Origin: CAVSLM01 sp963728895
Lineage (GTDB): Bacteria; Pseudomonadota; Gammaproteobacteria; JBBQDK01
Assembly: GCA_963728895.1 (NCBI GenBank)
Contig: CAVSLM010000005.1
Coordinates: forward strand, 123,358-187,357
Direction: 5' to 3'
Length of the DNA stretch: 64,000 bases
How positions within the stretch are numbered: the stretch's first letter is position 1; each line of letters begins with the position of its first letter. The notes below the pieces were generated by a model. The model was not told where the DNA came from and did not search any database. It was given only the letters and a program-made list of their open reading frames with translations. Made by a program: the position numbers and the translations under genes. This document shows, one piece after another, positions 8,833-17,767 of this stretch.

Positions 8833-9225
8833 TCAGAAGGACCACACCTGGCCGCCCTGCGCATCACCCAGAAACCTGGTCAGTCCCAGCGGCTCGGACA
8901 GGTAGGGCTCGAGGCCGTCTTTCTTCAGCCCCAGGACGTCCATGGCCATCGAGCACGGATACACCTTCGCGTCGCCCAGCTCCACGGCCTGCTCGAACAT
9001 GTGACGGAACGGCGGTGCGTGCTTCTGCTCCATCATGCGACCCAGCTCGCCTTCCGCAGGCGCCGCGTCGGTGTTGCCCTTGCGGAAATAACCGAGCGCG
9101 TTCATGGAAAGGAACACGGTGACGTCGTAGCCGCTGACCGCGGCGACCGAGGCCAACATGCCCGCCATCTGCAGTTGTTCGCGATGGCCGGATATGACCA
9201 TCACACTGACCTTCTCCGCTGCCAT
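8833..9225 (-). CDS. DsrE/DsrF-like protein (DsrE2-type sulfur carrier)
   Basis: 130 residues starting MAAEKVSVMVISGHREQ. The segments MAGMLASVAAVSGYDVTVFLS and VYPCSMAMDVLGLKKDG match the DsrE/DsrF/DrsH fold, and the Cys in YPCSM is the likely sulfur-binding residue. DsrE2-type proteins are often encoded with tusA and rhodanese genes and take part in cytoplasmic sulfur transfer. It is the first gene of the tusA-sqr-DUF1641 transcript, so the promoter is probably just above 9225. No rhodanese or heterodisulfide-reductase-like genes are visible in the window. Confidence 0.82.
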   Translation of the reverse strand: MAAEKVSVMVISGHREQLQMAGMLASVAAVSGYDVTVFLSMNALGYFRKGNTDAAPAEGELGRMMEQKHAPPFRHMFEQAVELGDAKVYPCSMAMDVLGLKKDGLEPYLSEPLGLTRFLGDAQGGQVWSF

Positions 9226-9598
9226 CTGCCAAGTCTCCCCTCGCGTCGTTCCGGGATGTGGCGGGGAAATGAAACCTCAGTGAAAGACGAGTGCACGCTG
9301 CACCACGCCACGTCCGATGCCGGATGATCGTGCGCCACGGCGCGCGTTTGCGCGTGCGGCACGCCCGTGTGCATGCCCGTCAGGTCAGCAAGCACTATGC
9401 CAAAGCGCAGGTGCTTGTTTCGCACACTGATTGCGGATGCGTGTGCCACGGGTGCCCGGAGAGTGTTCAGCCTGGGTGACATACTGCCCACCCGCTGGCA
9501 CGCCGCGGGTGGCGGGGACGCGCACACCGCGGGATGCCCGCGCCAATCGTCATCGCTGTGACCCTTATGCCCGGCGCGGTTTGTCGGAACCGCTGTCG
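9226..9598. other. Intergenic region upstream of the sulfur operon
   Basis: No credible gene is seen. It must hold the promoter for the minus-strand dsrE2-tusA-sqr block, but no clear -35/-10 pair or operator could be picked out by eye. Confidence 0.4.
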
Positions 9599-10005
9599 CT
9601 AGTGTAGTGGTGCACGCTTGACGAGACGTTTGAGCCTTCAATGGAGGTAGGGCGGATAAGCCAGCGCATCCGCCATTCTGATCGGCCGCGTCAGGAGTGC
9701 ACGAAGCCGTTTCGCTCCCGTCGAGTTTCTCGTGCTGAGGGATCGCGAAGGGGATCAGGCGTCGTGGGAATCAGGCAGGCAATGGGCGTCGCGGAGTCGG
9801 ATTTTGAACCAGAGGTGGCTGGGTGGCGGATGCGCTGTGCTTATCCGCCCTACGGCGCTGGGGACCGTCATCGACGAGTACATCGCCAATTCACGACACC
9901 AGGCCCAGGCGATTCATCCGGACCTGGAGCGCTCGCGATATCCTGCCGAAGGTCATTCGCGCCAATCGCCGCTCAGGTTCCAAACAGAATGAAACGGTAC
10001 ACTAG
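9599..10005 (+). mobile_element. IS630-derived MITE-like element, copy 1
   Basis: A ~407-bp block whose ends read CTAGTGTA and TACACTAG, an 8-bp terminal inverted repeat carrying a TA, as expected for IS630/Tc1 elements that insert at TA. A nearly identical block in inverse orientation lies at 38675-39080. The last ~120 bp encode, across one frame change, a tail like IS630-family transposase C-termini (IDEYIAN, then RTWSARDILPKVIRANRR and KQNE). The left part has no transposase and holds a REP-like palindrome around GTAGGGCGGATAAG. It is therefore an internally deleted, non-autonomous relic. Its right terminal repeat supplies the stop codon of folE2. Confidence 0.75.
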
Positions 10006-10814
10006 GGCTCCCGATGCTGCTGCGCCGGATGCGAGCGGACCAGGGCGTAGGCGGAATGGTTGTGGATGGACTCGAAGTTCTCCGACTCCACCACGTACTC
10101 GGTGATGCGCGGCTCGCGGTTGAGGCACTGCGCCACGTCACGCACCATGTCTTCGACGAACTTGGGGTTGTCGTAGGCACGCTCGGTGACGTGCTTCTCG
10201 TCGGGTCGCTTCAGGAGTCCATAGAGCTCGCAGGATGCCTGCTCCTCGACCAGCTCGATGATTTCCTCGATCCAGATGAAATCGCGGATGCGCGCCGTCA
10301 CCGTGACATGCGAGCGCTGATTGTGCGCGCCGTAGCGCGAGATCTGCTTGGAGCACGGGCACAGGCTGGTGACCGGCACCACGACCCGTACCGTGAGATC
10401 GATCTCGCCGTCGTGGCTCGCGCCGATGAAGCTCACGTCGTAGTCCATCAGGCTCTGCACGCCGGAGACCGGTGCGCGCTTGGTGATGAAATAGGGGAAG
10501 CGCATCTCGATATGTCCGGACTGCGCTTCCAGGCGCGCGGTCATCTCCACCAGCATTTCCTTGAAGGACTGCACGGAGATCTCGCGCTCGTGGCGGTTCA
10601 GGATCTCCACGAAACGCGACATGTGCGTGCCCTTGAAGTGGTGGGGCAGGTTCACATACATGTTGAACTGCGCCACGGTGTGCTGTTCGCCGTTGCTGCG
10701 GTCGCGGATGCGCACCGGGTGGCGGATGTCCTTGATGCCGACCTTGTCGATGGCGATGTGCCGCGTGTCCGCGCTGCGCTGGACATCGAAGATCGGTTCT
10801 GCAGTCATCAGCAT
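10002..10814 (-). CDS. folE2: GTP cyclohydrolase IB (FolE2/MptA family)
   Basis: 270 residues; starts at ATG 10814 or 10808. FolE2 hallmarks include FNMYVNLPHHFKGTHMSRF, the metal-binding VTSLCPCSKQIS with its CPCS motif, and GAHNQRSHV. The enzyme converts GTP to 7,8-dihydroneopterin triphosphate, the first pterin of both folate and tetrahydromethanopterin. Position beside a pterin dehydratase-like gene, folP and a large methanopterin island suggests it feeds the latter. The stop codon TAG lies within the terminal repeat of the adjacent MITE, so the last residues (QQHREP) may have been altered by the insertion. Confidence 0.93.
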   Translation of the reverse strand: MLMTAEPIFDVQRSADTRHIAIDKVGIKDIRHPVRIRDRSNGEQHTVAQFNMYVNLPHHFKGTHMSRFVEILNRHEREISVQSFKEMLVEMTARLEAQSGHIEMRFPYFITKRAPVSGVQSLMDYDVSFIGASHDGEIDLTVRVVVPVTSLCPCSKQISRYGAHNQRSHVTVTARIRDFIWIEEIIELVEEQASCELYGLLKRPDEKHVTERAYDNPKFVEDMVRDVAQCLNREPRITEYVVESENFESIHNHSAYALVRSHPAQQHREP

Positions 10815-10828
10815 GGCGACACCTCCCT

Positions 10829-10960
10829 AGACCCGGAAATCTCACCAGCCGGCCCGCGGCTGGCCGGCTGGTGAATGGATCCCGGGGAAGATCTGGCATT
10901 CTTCACGATCGCCGAACGATGACAGACGGTTCACGCCGCTGGCCTATCCCGGTTCTGGCG
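10829..10960 (+). repeat. Dispersed hairpin repeat, copy A
   Basis: A block starting AAATCTCACCAGCCGGCC, followed by GGGGAAGATCTGGCATTC, CGAACGATGACA and CTATCCCGGTTCTGGCGG. The same ordered motifs occur at 17768-17995, 39995-40075 and 43774-43975. A GC-rich inverted repeat (GCCGGCCCGCGGCTGGC) lies at the left end. It fills the space between folE2 and fdh1A. No coding potential is seen. Confidence 0.7.
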
Positions 10961-10961
10961 G

Positions 10962-13724
10962 TTACGCACTGCGCGCTTCGGTCACCGGCGCGACCTGAAC
11001 CGCACAGTACTTGAACTCCGGGATCTTGGCGTCGGGATCCAGCGCCTCGTTGGTGAGCAGGTTTGCCGCCGCCTCGTAGTAGCAGAACGGGAGGAACACG
11101 TGCCCGGGCTGCACGTCGCTGTCGGCGCGCGCCGTGACCACCACGCGCCCGCGCCGCGAGGTGAGGCTGATAAGCGCGCCGGGTGCGACGCCGAGCCGAT
11201 CCAGCTCGGCAGGATTCAGGTTCGCCACCGGCGCGGGCTCGATGGCATCGAGCACGCGCGAGCGCCGCGTCATGGCCCCGGTGTGCCAGTGCTCGAGCTG
11301 GCGTCCGGTGATCAGCACGTAGGGGTAGACGCCGTCCGGCAGCTCCTGGGCCTGCTTGTATGGGGCGGGGACCAGGCGCGCGCGCCCGCTTTGGGTATGG
11401 AAGTGATCGGTGAAAATGATCGGCGAGCCGGGATCGCCTTCCTGCTCGCAGGGATAGGTGACCGAGTCCTCGCGCTCCAGGCGGTCCCAGGTGATGCCGG
11501 CGATGCTCGGCATGGCACGGCGCATCTCCTCGAACACCGCGCGCGGGCCCTCGTAATGCCAGTCGCAGTCGAGACGCTGCGCCATCGCCTGGATGATCCA
11601 CAGGTCCTGGCGCGCCTCGCCCGGCGGATCGAGCGCCTGGCGCCCGAGCTGCACGCGCCGGTCGGTGTTGGTGAAGGTGCCGGTCTTCTCCTGGAACACC
11701 GAGGCCGGCAGCACCACGTCGGCGTAGTACGCGGTCTCGGTGAGGAAGATGTCCTGCACCACCAGGTGCTCCAGGCTCGCCAGGGCCTTGCGCGCATGGT
11801 GCAGGTTGGGATCGGACATGGCGGGGTTCTCGCCCATGATGTACATGCCGCGGATGCCGCCGTCGAGCACCGAGTGCATGATCTCCACCACGGTGAGCCC
11901 GGGCTGCGGGTCGAGCGGCCTGCCCCAAAGCTTCTCGAACTGCCGGCGCACGCTGTCGTCGCCGACACTCTGGTAGTCAGGGTAGACCATGGGGATCAGG
12001 CCGACGTCGGATGCGCCCTGCACATTGTTCTGCCCGCGCAGCGGATGCAGCCCGGTGCCGGGGCGACCTACCTGGCCGCTGATCATGGACAGCGAGATCA
12101 GCGCCCGCGCGTTGTCCGTACCGTGCGAGTGCTGCGACACGCCCATGCCCCAGAACACGATCGAGGCGCGCGAGCCGGCATAGACCCGCGCCACTTCGCG
12201 GATGGTCTCGGCAGGGATGCCGCACACCGGCGCCACGGCTTCGGGGCTGAACGGTGCGACGTGCTGCTTCAGGGCCTCGAAGCCTTCGGTGCGCTGCGAA
12301 ACGAAAGCATCGTCGACCAGGTCCGCCTCGATGATGGCGTGCATCATGCCGTTCAGCAGTGCCACGTCGGTGTCGGGCTTGAACTGCAGCACGAAGCGCG
12401 CGTAGCGCGCCAGGCCGTTGCGCCGCGGATCCATCACGATGAGCGTCTTGCCCTCCTTGGCGGCGTTTTTCATGAAGGTGGCGGCGACCGGATGGTTCTC
12501 CGTGGGATTGGCGCCGATCACCACGATCACCTCGGCCGCTGCAACGTCCGCGACCTGGTTGGACACCGCACCCGAGCCGATCGCCTCCAGCAGCGCCACG
12601 ACCGAGGAGGCGTGGCACAGCCGGGTGCAGTGATCGACGTTGTTGCTGCCAAAGCCGGTGCGCACCAGCTTCTGGAAGAGATAGGCCTCCTCGTTGGAGC
12701 CCTTGGCGCTGCCGAAGCCGGCGAGCGCTCTGGGGCCGTGGCGCTCGCGGATCCGGCGCAGCCCGCCCGCCGCGAGCTCCAGCGCCTCTTCCCAGGTGGC
12801 CGGACGGAAGATGGAGTAGGGGTCGGCAGGATCGACCTGCATGTCCGGCGATTTCGGTGCGTCCTCGCGCCGGATCAGCGGGCGTGTCAGGCGCTGAGGG
12901 TGATGCGCGTAATCGAAGCCGTAGCGGCCCTTTACACACAGCCTGCTGTGGTTGGATGGCCCGTCGCGCCCGTCCACCCAGAGGATGCGATTGTCCTTCA
13001 CGTTGTAGGTGAGCAGGCAGCCGACGCCGCAATAGGGACAGACCGAGGGCACCTTCTTGTCCGGCACCTCCATGCCCACTCCGTGCGCCGGCATCAGCGC
13101 ACCGGTGGGACAGGCCTGCACGCACTCGCCGCAGCCGACACAGGTGCTGGCCCCCATCGGATCGCCGAAGTCGAACACGATGGCCGAGTGCGAGCCGCGG
13201 TTGGCATAGCCGATGACGTCGTTCACCTGTTCCTCGCGGCAGGCGCGCACACAGCGCGTGCACTGGATGCAGGCGGACAGATTGACCGCAATGGCCGGAT
13301 GCGAGACATCGGGCGCCGGCTCGTGGCGCGGAGCGAAGCGCGGGGTGCCGACCTGCAGGTGCTCGGCCCAGTGCGCGAGCTCGCTCGCGCGCGTGAACGA
13401 CAGCTCCGGCATGTCGGAGGCGAGCAGCTCCAGCACCATCTTCTGCGATGCCAGGGCTCGCTCGCTCTCGGAGCGCACCTGCATGCCGGCGCTGGGATAA
13501 CGGCAGCAGGAGGGCGCCAGCACGCGTTCGCCTTCGACCTCCACCATGCAGGCGCGGCAGTTGCCGTCGGCGCGCATGCCGTCCTGGTAGCACAGGTGCG
13601 GTATCGCCACCCCGCTGCGCCTGGCCGCCTGCAGGATGGTCTCGCCGGGCTGCGCCGTGAGCGCCTGGCCGTTCAGGGAGAATTCGATGGGTGCGGCGCT
13701 GCGCGCCTCAGCTGTGGCTGCCAT
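10962..13724 (-). CDS. fdh1A: NAD-dependent formate dehydrogenase, alpha (catalytic) subunit
   Basis: 920 residues from 13724. Domain order: an N-terminal 2Fe-2S ferredoxin domain (CYQDGMRADGNCRAC), a His/Cys-rich region, two 4Fe-4S motifs (CIQCTRCVRAC and CVGCGECVQACPTG), then a molybdopterin oxidoreductase with CPYCGVGC near residue 230 and the catalytic LCHASSV, where Cys is followed by His. Formate is oxidised to CO2 here and electrons pass through the clusters to the beta subunit. Size and layout match FDH1 of Methylobacterium (alpha of this size, ~570-residue beta), which uses tungsten; use of W here is inference. It overlaps fdh1B by 17 bp. It would complete the formaldehyde-to-CO2 route. 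Confidence 0.92.
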   Translation of the reverse strand: MAATAEARSAAPIEFSLNGQALTAQPGETILQAARRSGVAIPHLCYQDGMRADGNCRACMVEVEGERVLAPSCCRYPSAGMQVRSESERALASQKMVLELLASDMPELSFTRASELAHWAEHLQVGTPRFAPRHEPAPDVSHPAIAVNLSACIQCTRCVRACREEQVNDVIGYANRGSHSAIVFDFGDPMGASTCVGCGECVQACPTGALMPAHGVGMEVPDKKVPSVCPYCGVGCLLTYNVKDNRILWVDGRDGPSNHSRLCVKGRYGFDYAHHPQRLTRPLIRREDAPKSPDMQVDPADPYSIFRPATWEEALELAAGGLRRIRERHGPRALAGFGSAKGSNEEAYLFQKLVRTGFGSNNVDHCTRLCHASSVVALLEAIGSGAVSNQVADVAAAEVIVVIGANPTENHPVAATFMKNAAKEGKTLIVMDPRRNGLARYARFVLQFKPDTDVALLNGMMHAIIEADLVDDAFVSQRTEGFEALKQHVAPFSPEAVAPVCGIPAETIREVARVYAGSRASIVFWGMGVSQHSHGTDNARALISLSMISGQVGRPGTGLHPLRGQNNVQGASDVGLIPMVYPDYQSVGDDSVRRQFEKLWGRPLDPQPGLTVVEIMHSVLDGGIRGMYIMGENPAMSDPNLHHARKALASLEHLVVQDIFLTETAYYADVVLPASVFQEKTGTFTNTDRRVQLGRQALDPPGEARQDLWIIQAMAQRLDCDWHYEGPRAVFEEMRRAMPSIAGITWDRLEREDSVTYPCEQEGDPGSPIIFTDHFHTQSGRARLVPAPYKQAQELPDGVYPYVLITGRQLEHWHTGAMTRRSRVLDAIEPAPVANLNPAELDRLGVAPGALISLTSRRGRVVVTARADSDVQPGHVFLPFCYYEAAANLLTNEALDPDAKIPEFKYCAVQVAPVTEARSA

Positions 13725-15423
13725 CCTTCAGCTCCTCGGGAAAATATTTCATCACGCACAGCAGCGGATTCGGTGCCGCCTGCCCGAGTCCGCAGATGGA
13801 GGCGTCGGCCATGGTGCGGGAGAGCTCCGCGAGCAGCGGCTGGTCCCAGCGCGGCTGCTCCATGAGCTGCACCGCCTTGGCCGTGCCGACCCGGCAGGGT
13901 GTGCATTTGCCGCAGGACTCGTGCGCGAAGAAGCGCATGGCATTGAGCGCCGCCTGCTTCACGCTGTCGTGCTGCGAGAGCACGATGAGCGCGGCCGAGC
14001 CGATGAAGCAGCCGTGCGCATTCAGGGTGTCGAAGTCGAGCGGCAGGTCGGCCATGGATGCCGGCAGGATGCCGCCCGATGCGCCGCCCGGGAAATAGGC
14101 GCGCAGCTCGTGTCCCGGCAGCATGCCGCCGCAGTATTCGTCGATGAGCTCGCGCAGCGTGATGCCGGCGGGTGCCAGATGCACGCCGGGATTGCTCACC
14201 CGGCCACTCACCGAGAAGCTGCGCAGGCCCTTGCGCCCGTTGCGCCCCTGGGCGCTGAACCACTCCGGGCCGCGCTCGACGATGTCGCGTACCCAATACA
14301 GCGTTTCCATGTTGTGCTCGAGCGTCGGGCGGCCGAACACGCCGACCTGGGCGACGAACGGCGGGCGCAGGCGCGGCATGCCACGCTTGCCCTCGATGGA
14401 CTCGATCATGGCCGACTCTTCGCCGCAGATGTAGGCGCCCGCGCCGCGGCGCAGGTGGATGGGCGGATGCGCGAAGGGTGCCTCGCGCGCCAGCGTCGCG
14501 AGCTCGCGCTCGAGCGCCTCGCGGCAGCCCGCGTACTCGTCGCGCAGGTAGATGTAGATCGCCTCGATCCCCACCACGTGGGCGGCGAGGAGCATGCCTT
14601 CCAGGAAGCGGTGCGGGTCGCGCTCCAGGAAATGGCGGTCCTTGAAGGTGCCGGGCTCGCCTTCGTCGATGTTCACTGCGAGCATGCGGGGTGCGGGAAG
14701 GCCGCGCACGATGCGCCATTTGCGCCCCGCCGGAAAGCCTGCGCCGCCGAGGCCGCGCAGCCCGGAGTCCTCGAGCTTCTTCAGCACCTCCTCGGCGTCG
14801 ATGCGCCCGTCCAGCACCGACTCCAGCAGCGCGTAGCCACCGGCTTCCCGATAGCCCCGGTAATCGATGCACTCGGGTGCGACATCGCGGGTGCATCCCT
14901 CGCCCACCGTGCGTTGCACCAGCATGGCGTCGGCATGCCCGAGGGGAAATGTGCCCACCACGGCGACCGGCGCCTCCGCACAACGCCCGACGCAGGGTAC
15001 ACGCTGCACGCGCACGTCGGGGCCCAGCGTTTCCTGCAGAGCAGCGATCAGCGGCTCGGCACCGAACATCTCGCAGGTGACCGAATCGCACACGCGCACC
15101 GTCAGTTTCGGCGGCGGACTCTCGCCTTCCTTCACCACGTCGAAGTGATGGTAGAAGCTCGCCACCTCGTAGACTGCCGCCTGCGGCAGGTTCATCTCGG
15201 CCGCCAGCGCCGCCAGGTGCGCGGCGGACAGATGGCCATGGGCATCCTGGATCCTGTGCAGGTGCTCGATCAGCAGATCGTGATCGCGCGGCGCGTCCGC
15301 GAGCAGCCCGCGCACCTGCTCGAGGGCCGCCGGCTCGACCGCCCGTCCGCGCGGGCGCCCGCGCGTCCGGCGCCGCGGGCTGTCGGTCAATGGCTCGGGC
15401 GCTGATCCTTCGATGGTTCTCAA
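13708..15423 (-). CDS. fdh1B: NAD-dependent formate dehydrogenase, beta (diaphorase) subunit, NuoE-NuoF fusion
   Basis: 571 residues. The N-terminal ~180 are thioredoxin-like NuoE with the 2Fe-2S cysteines in CDSVTCEMFG and CVGRCAEAP. The rest is NuoF-like: GLRGLGGAGFPAGRKW, NIDEGEPGTFKDR (FMN/NADH site), GAGAYICGEESAMIESIEG and, near the end, ESCGKCTPCRVGT (4Fe-4S). The protein transfers electrons from the alpha subunit to NAD. The ~30-residue N-terminal extension, basic and rich in Arg/Pro, precedes the NuoE fold, so a later start is possible. It is the first gene of a two-gene transcript and divergent from the pterin dehydratase-like gene. Length agrees with FDH1 beta subunits of methylotrophs. 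Confidence 0.92.
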   Translation of the reverse strand: MRTIEGSAPEPLTDSPRRRTRGRPRGRAVEPAALEQVRGLLADAPRDHDLLIEHLHRIQDAHGHLSAAHLAALAAEMNLPQAAVYEVASFYHHFDVVKEGESPPPKLTVRVCDSVTCEMFGAEPLIAALQETLGPDVRVQRVPCVGRCAEAPVAVVGTFPLGHADAMLVQRTVGEGCTRDVAPECIDYRGYREAGGYALLESVLDGRIDAEEVLKKLEDSGLRGLGGAGFPAGRKWRIVRGLPAPRMLAVNIDEGEPGTFKDRHFLERDPHRFLEGMLLAAHVVGIEAIYIYLRDEYAGCREALERELATLAREAPFAHPPIHLRRGAGAYICGEESAMIESIEGKRGMPRLRPPFVAQVGVFGRPTLEHNMETLYWVRDIVERGPEWFSAQGRNGRKGLRSFSVSGRVSNPGVHLAPAGITLRELIDEYCGGMLPGHELRAYFPGGASGGILPASMADLPLDFDTLNAHGCFIGSAALIVLSQHDSVKQAALNAMRFFAHESCGKCTPCRVGTAKAVQLMEQPRWDQPLLAELSRTMADASICGLGQAAPNPLLCVMKYFPEELKDGSHS

Positions 15424-15726
15424 CGCGTGCTTCTCCTCAAGGGCAGGAATTCACCGGTTCGCTTGCGGAGCGACCTTCGGGCTGGCGTGCACCGCCCGGG
15501 TCCCTGCGCGGATTGCGGGCGGGGTCCGACTGCTTGGCGGATGCACAGCGTATGCCACACGCCCGTTCCCGGCATCTGTGCCGGGTTTGCCGCGGCTCGA
15601 CCACAGCGCGGCTGTGCGCTCGCGGCACACTTTGTTGCAAGTCTGGCGCAGCAGCTCCGGCGCGCAGGGCGCGGAAGTTGCCTACCATCATGGGGACCAA
15701 CAGCTCAACTGCAAGGAGGACAGGCC
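15424..15726. other. Divergent promoter region between fdh1BA and the pterin dehydratase-like gene
   Basis: No gene is supported. Both flanking genes are transcribed outward, so promoters for both must lie here. An AAGGAGGAC ribosome-binding site at about 15713-15721 belongs to the rightward gene. No clear operator palindrome was found. Confidence 0.4.
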
Positions 15727-16104
15727 ATGGCCGAGCACGTCGACGAGCACGTCCACAGCGAAAGCGAAGTGATGGAACGCCTCAAGGCGGAACTGCCGCA
15801 CTGGTACTATGAGAATGGATGGATCCGTCGAAAGTTCCGTACCAGCGGCTGGAAGTCGACGCTCATGGTGGTCAACACTGTGGGACACCTGGCCGAGGCC
15901 GCCTGGCACCATCCGGATCTCACCGTCTCCTATGCCTTCGTCATCGTCAAGCTGACCACGCACTCCGCCAAGGGCATCACCGACAAGGACTTCGCGCTCG
16001 CGCGGCGCATCGAGGCCGTCGTGCAGTGGCGCCCGGGTCCCGAGGATGCGCCTCTGACGGGAACTCCGGACGATCCGCGTTTCAAGTACATCAAGTACGA
16101 CTGA
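15727..16104 (+). CDS. Pterin-4a-carbinolamine dehydratase-like protein
   Basis: The ATG at 15727 follows a strong AAGGAGGAC. The 125-residue product has the PCD fold signature GHLAEAAWHHPDLTVSYAFV, where the HHP segment with the upstream His supplies the active-site histidines, and the VKLTTHSAKGITDKDFALA segment. Family members dehydrate 4a-hydroxytetrahydrobiopterin or act as pterin-binding or assembly factors. Between formate dehydrogenase and folP, and close to folE2, it more likely serves pterin metabolism of the methanopterin pathway than aromatic hydroxylation; that is inference. The His-rich N-terminal ~20 residues are not part of the fold. Confidence 0.8.
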   Translation: MAEHVDEHVHSESEVMERLKAELPHWYYENGWIRRKFRTSGWKSTLMVVNTVGHLAEAAWHHPDLTVSYAFVIVKLTTHSAKGITDKDFALARRIEAVVQWRPGPEDAPLTGTPDDPRFKYIKYD

Positions 16105-16212
16105 GGCGCACGGGATGTCCTTCGGTGCCGGCGAACGGGCAGTGGCGCATCCGCCGCCCGCGGAGCATGGTGGCGAACCGGCCCGCAGGGAGGTGGCGCC
16201 GGAGGCGGTGCG

Positions 16213-17061
16213 ATGAGCCGCCCGGATTTCCCGCGGCTCGACTGGTCGCACCCGTTGATCATGGGCATCCTGAACGTCACCCCGGACAGCTTCTCCGACG
16301 GCGGGCGGTTCGCCCGATGCGAGGCGGCGGTGGCACACGGCCTGGCGATGGCGGCGCAGGGCGCGGACATCATTGACGTCGGTGGCGAGTCGACCCGCCC
16401 GGGTGCGGAGCCGGTGCAGGGCGCCACTCAGCGTGCGCGGGTGCTGGAGGTGATCGCGGCGCTGCACGCGAAGCTTCCCGGCCACGTCCTGATCAGCGTC
16501 GACACGCGATCCGCTTCAGTCGCCGAAGCGGCGCTCGCGGCCGGCGCAGGCATGATCAACGACGTCAGCGCGGGGGCTGCAGACGCGAATATGCCGGGCG
16601 TGGCGGCGGCTGCGCGGTGTCCCATCGTGCTGATGCACCTGCAGGGCACGCCGGCCACCATGCAGGACGACCCGCAGTACGCGGACGTGGTGGGCGAAGT
16701 GGAAGCCTGGCTGCTGGCGCGCGCCGCCGTGGCACAGGCCGCCGGTGTGGCGCGCGAAAACATCCTGCTCGATCCCGGCATCTGCTTCGGCAAGCGCAGC
16801 CGGCACAACCTGCAGCTGCTCGCGGCGCTGCCGCGGCTCGCCGCGCACGGCTATCCGTTGCTGTTGGGCGTGAGCCGCAAGCGTTACATGGGGGACCTGC
16901 TCGGTGCGCTGCGCCCCGAGCAGCTGGAGCCGGCGACCTGTTCGGCCACGGCGATCGGCGTCATGGCCGGTGTGGCGGTGTTTCGCGTCCACGATGTCGC
17001 CGCCAATCGCCAGGCTGCCGACGTCGCGCACGCCATCCGCGCCGCGCGCGGCGGTCGATGA
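16213..17061 (+). CDS. folP: Dihydropteroate synthase
   Basis: 282 residues with all major FolP motifs: MGILNVTPDSFSDGG near the N-terminus, DVGGESTRPGA, INDVSAG, LMHLQGTPATMQ, DPGICFGK and the C-terminal GVSRKRYMG. It condenses hydroxymethyl-dihydropterin diphosphate with p-aminobenzoate to make dihydropteroate. It starts 108 bp after the pterin dehydratase-like gene and lies near folE2. It may serve ordinary folate synthesis; a second, divergent dihydropteroate synthase-like protein at 41-42.4 kb probably serves the methanopterin branch. Confidence 0.93.
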   Translation: MSRPDFPRLDWSHPLIMGILNVTPDSFSDGGRFARCEAAVAHGLAMAAQGADIIDVGGESTRPGAEPVQGATQRARVLEVIAALHAKLPGHVLISVDTRSASVAEAALAAGAGMINDVSAGAADANMPGVAAAARCPIVLMHLQGTPATMQDDPQYADVVGEVEAWLLARAAVAQAAGVARENILLDPGICFGKRSRHNLQLLAALPRLAAHGYPLLLGVSRKRYMGDLLGALRPEQLEPATCSATAIGVMAGVAVFRVHDVAANRQAADVAHAIRAARGGR

Positions 17062-17063
17062 AC

Positions 17064-17117
17064 CACCTGTGGGAGCGTCGCTCCCGGCGGCGCGATTCCG
17101 GCCTGGTCGCGCTCTAA
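17064..17117 (+). repeat. REP-like palindrome (GGGAGCGTCGCTCCC type)
   Basis: TGTGGGAGCGTCGCTCCCGG followed by CGGCGCGATTCC. The core GGGAGCGTCGCTCCC is self-complementary. Close variants occur around 21989, 40288 and 56117, always just outside genes. It lies between the convergent folP and SCO genes and may act as a bidirectional terminator or mRNA end. Confidence 0.7.
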
Positions 17118-17689
17118 GGGTGATCGTTGGCCTCGGAAACCTCGTTTCGACCGGGCAGCAGTTGCCGTACCGCCTCGGTCACTTCCGCTAACGGCGTGCC
17201 GTAGGCAAGCATGCGCACCAGCCGTCCACCGCGGTCGATCAGGTAGAGGCTCGCGCTGTGATCGACGACATAGGCGCTGCCGGTCTGGTGCTCGGCAATC
17301 CGGAAGAACGTTCCATAATGCCGGGTCAGTGCGCGCAGCTGGGCAGGTGTTCCGGTAAGGCCGATGATGCGCGGATCGAACAGCCTGACGTAGCGTTTCA
17401 GCACCGCCGCCGTGTCGCGCTCCGAATCCACGGAGACGAACAGTGCCTGCACGCCGTCGGCCTGTTCGCCGAGGCGCTGCAGTACCTGGTGAAAGGTGAC
17501 CAGCGTCGTCGGGCAGACGTCCGGACAGGAGGTGTAGCCGAAGGCGAGCAATACCACCTTGCCGCGCGCCTGATCCAGCGACCAGCTTGCGCCGTCCTGG
17601 TCGGTCAGGGTGAAGTCACCCCCCAGCGCCTGCGCCGCCGCTGCAGGCCCGGCACCGCCGAGCACCAGCACGAGTAACAGAACAGTCAT
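17114..17689 (-). CDS. SCO1/SenC-family copper chaperone
   Basis: From the ATG at 17689 the protein has 191 residues; a GTG at 17707 or TTG at 17746 would add basic residues in front. It begins with a hydrophobic signal (MTVLLLVLVLGGAGPAAAA) and has the SCO redox and copper motif SCPDVCPTTL, plus the distal His in YVVDHSASLYLID. SCO proteins deliver copper to cytochrome oxidase or other periplasmic copper enzymes. It points away from mtoX, 600 bp off. In methanethiol-oxidising bacteria a SCO gene near mtoX has been linked to MtoX maturation, so this one could insert copper into MtoX. Confidence 0.88.
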   Translation of the reverse strand: MTVLLLVLVLGGAGPAAAAQALGGDFTLTDQDGASWSLDQARGKVVLLAFGYTSCPDVCPTTLVTFHQVLQRLGEQADGVQALFVSVDSERDTAAVLKRYVRLFDPRIIGLTGTPAQLRALTRHYGTFFRIAEHQTGSAYVVDHSASLYLIDRGGRLVRMLAYGTPLAEVTEAVRQLLPGRNEVSEANDHP

Positions 17690-17767
17690 TGCGGATCGGG
17701 CGTGCACGTTGCGTTTGGACGCCGGGCGGCTGCGAGAGTTCAGCAATCCGCGTTGCCGGCCTGGCCC

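Noticed and set aside
9641..10105. Small frames inside the MITE as real genes
   Set aside because: Frames shift between the two copies and only match transposase tail fragments.
11100..13865. A 921-codon open frame on the plus strand opposite fdh1A
   Set aside because: It mirrors the real gene; in high-GC DNA the antisense frame often stays open. It has no recognisable domain and a His/Arg/Ala-biased composition.
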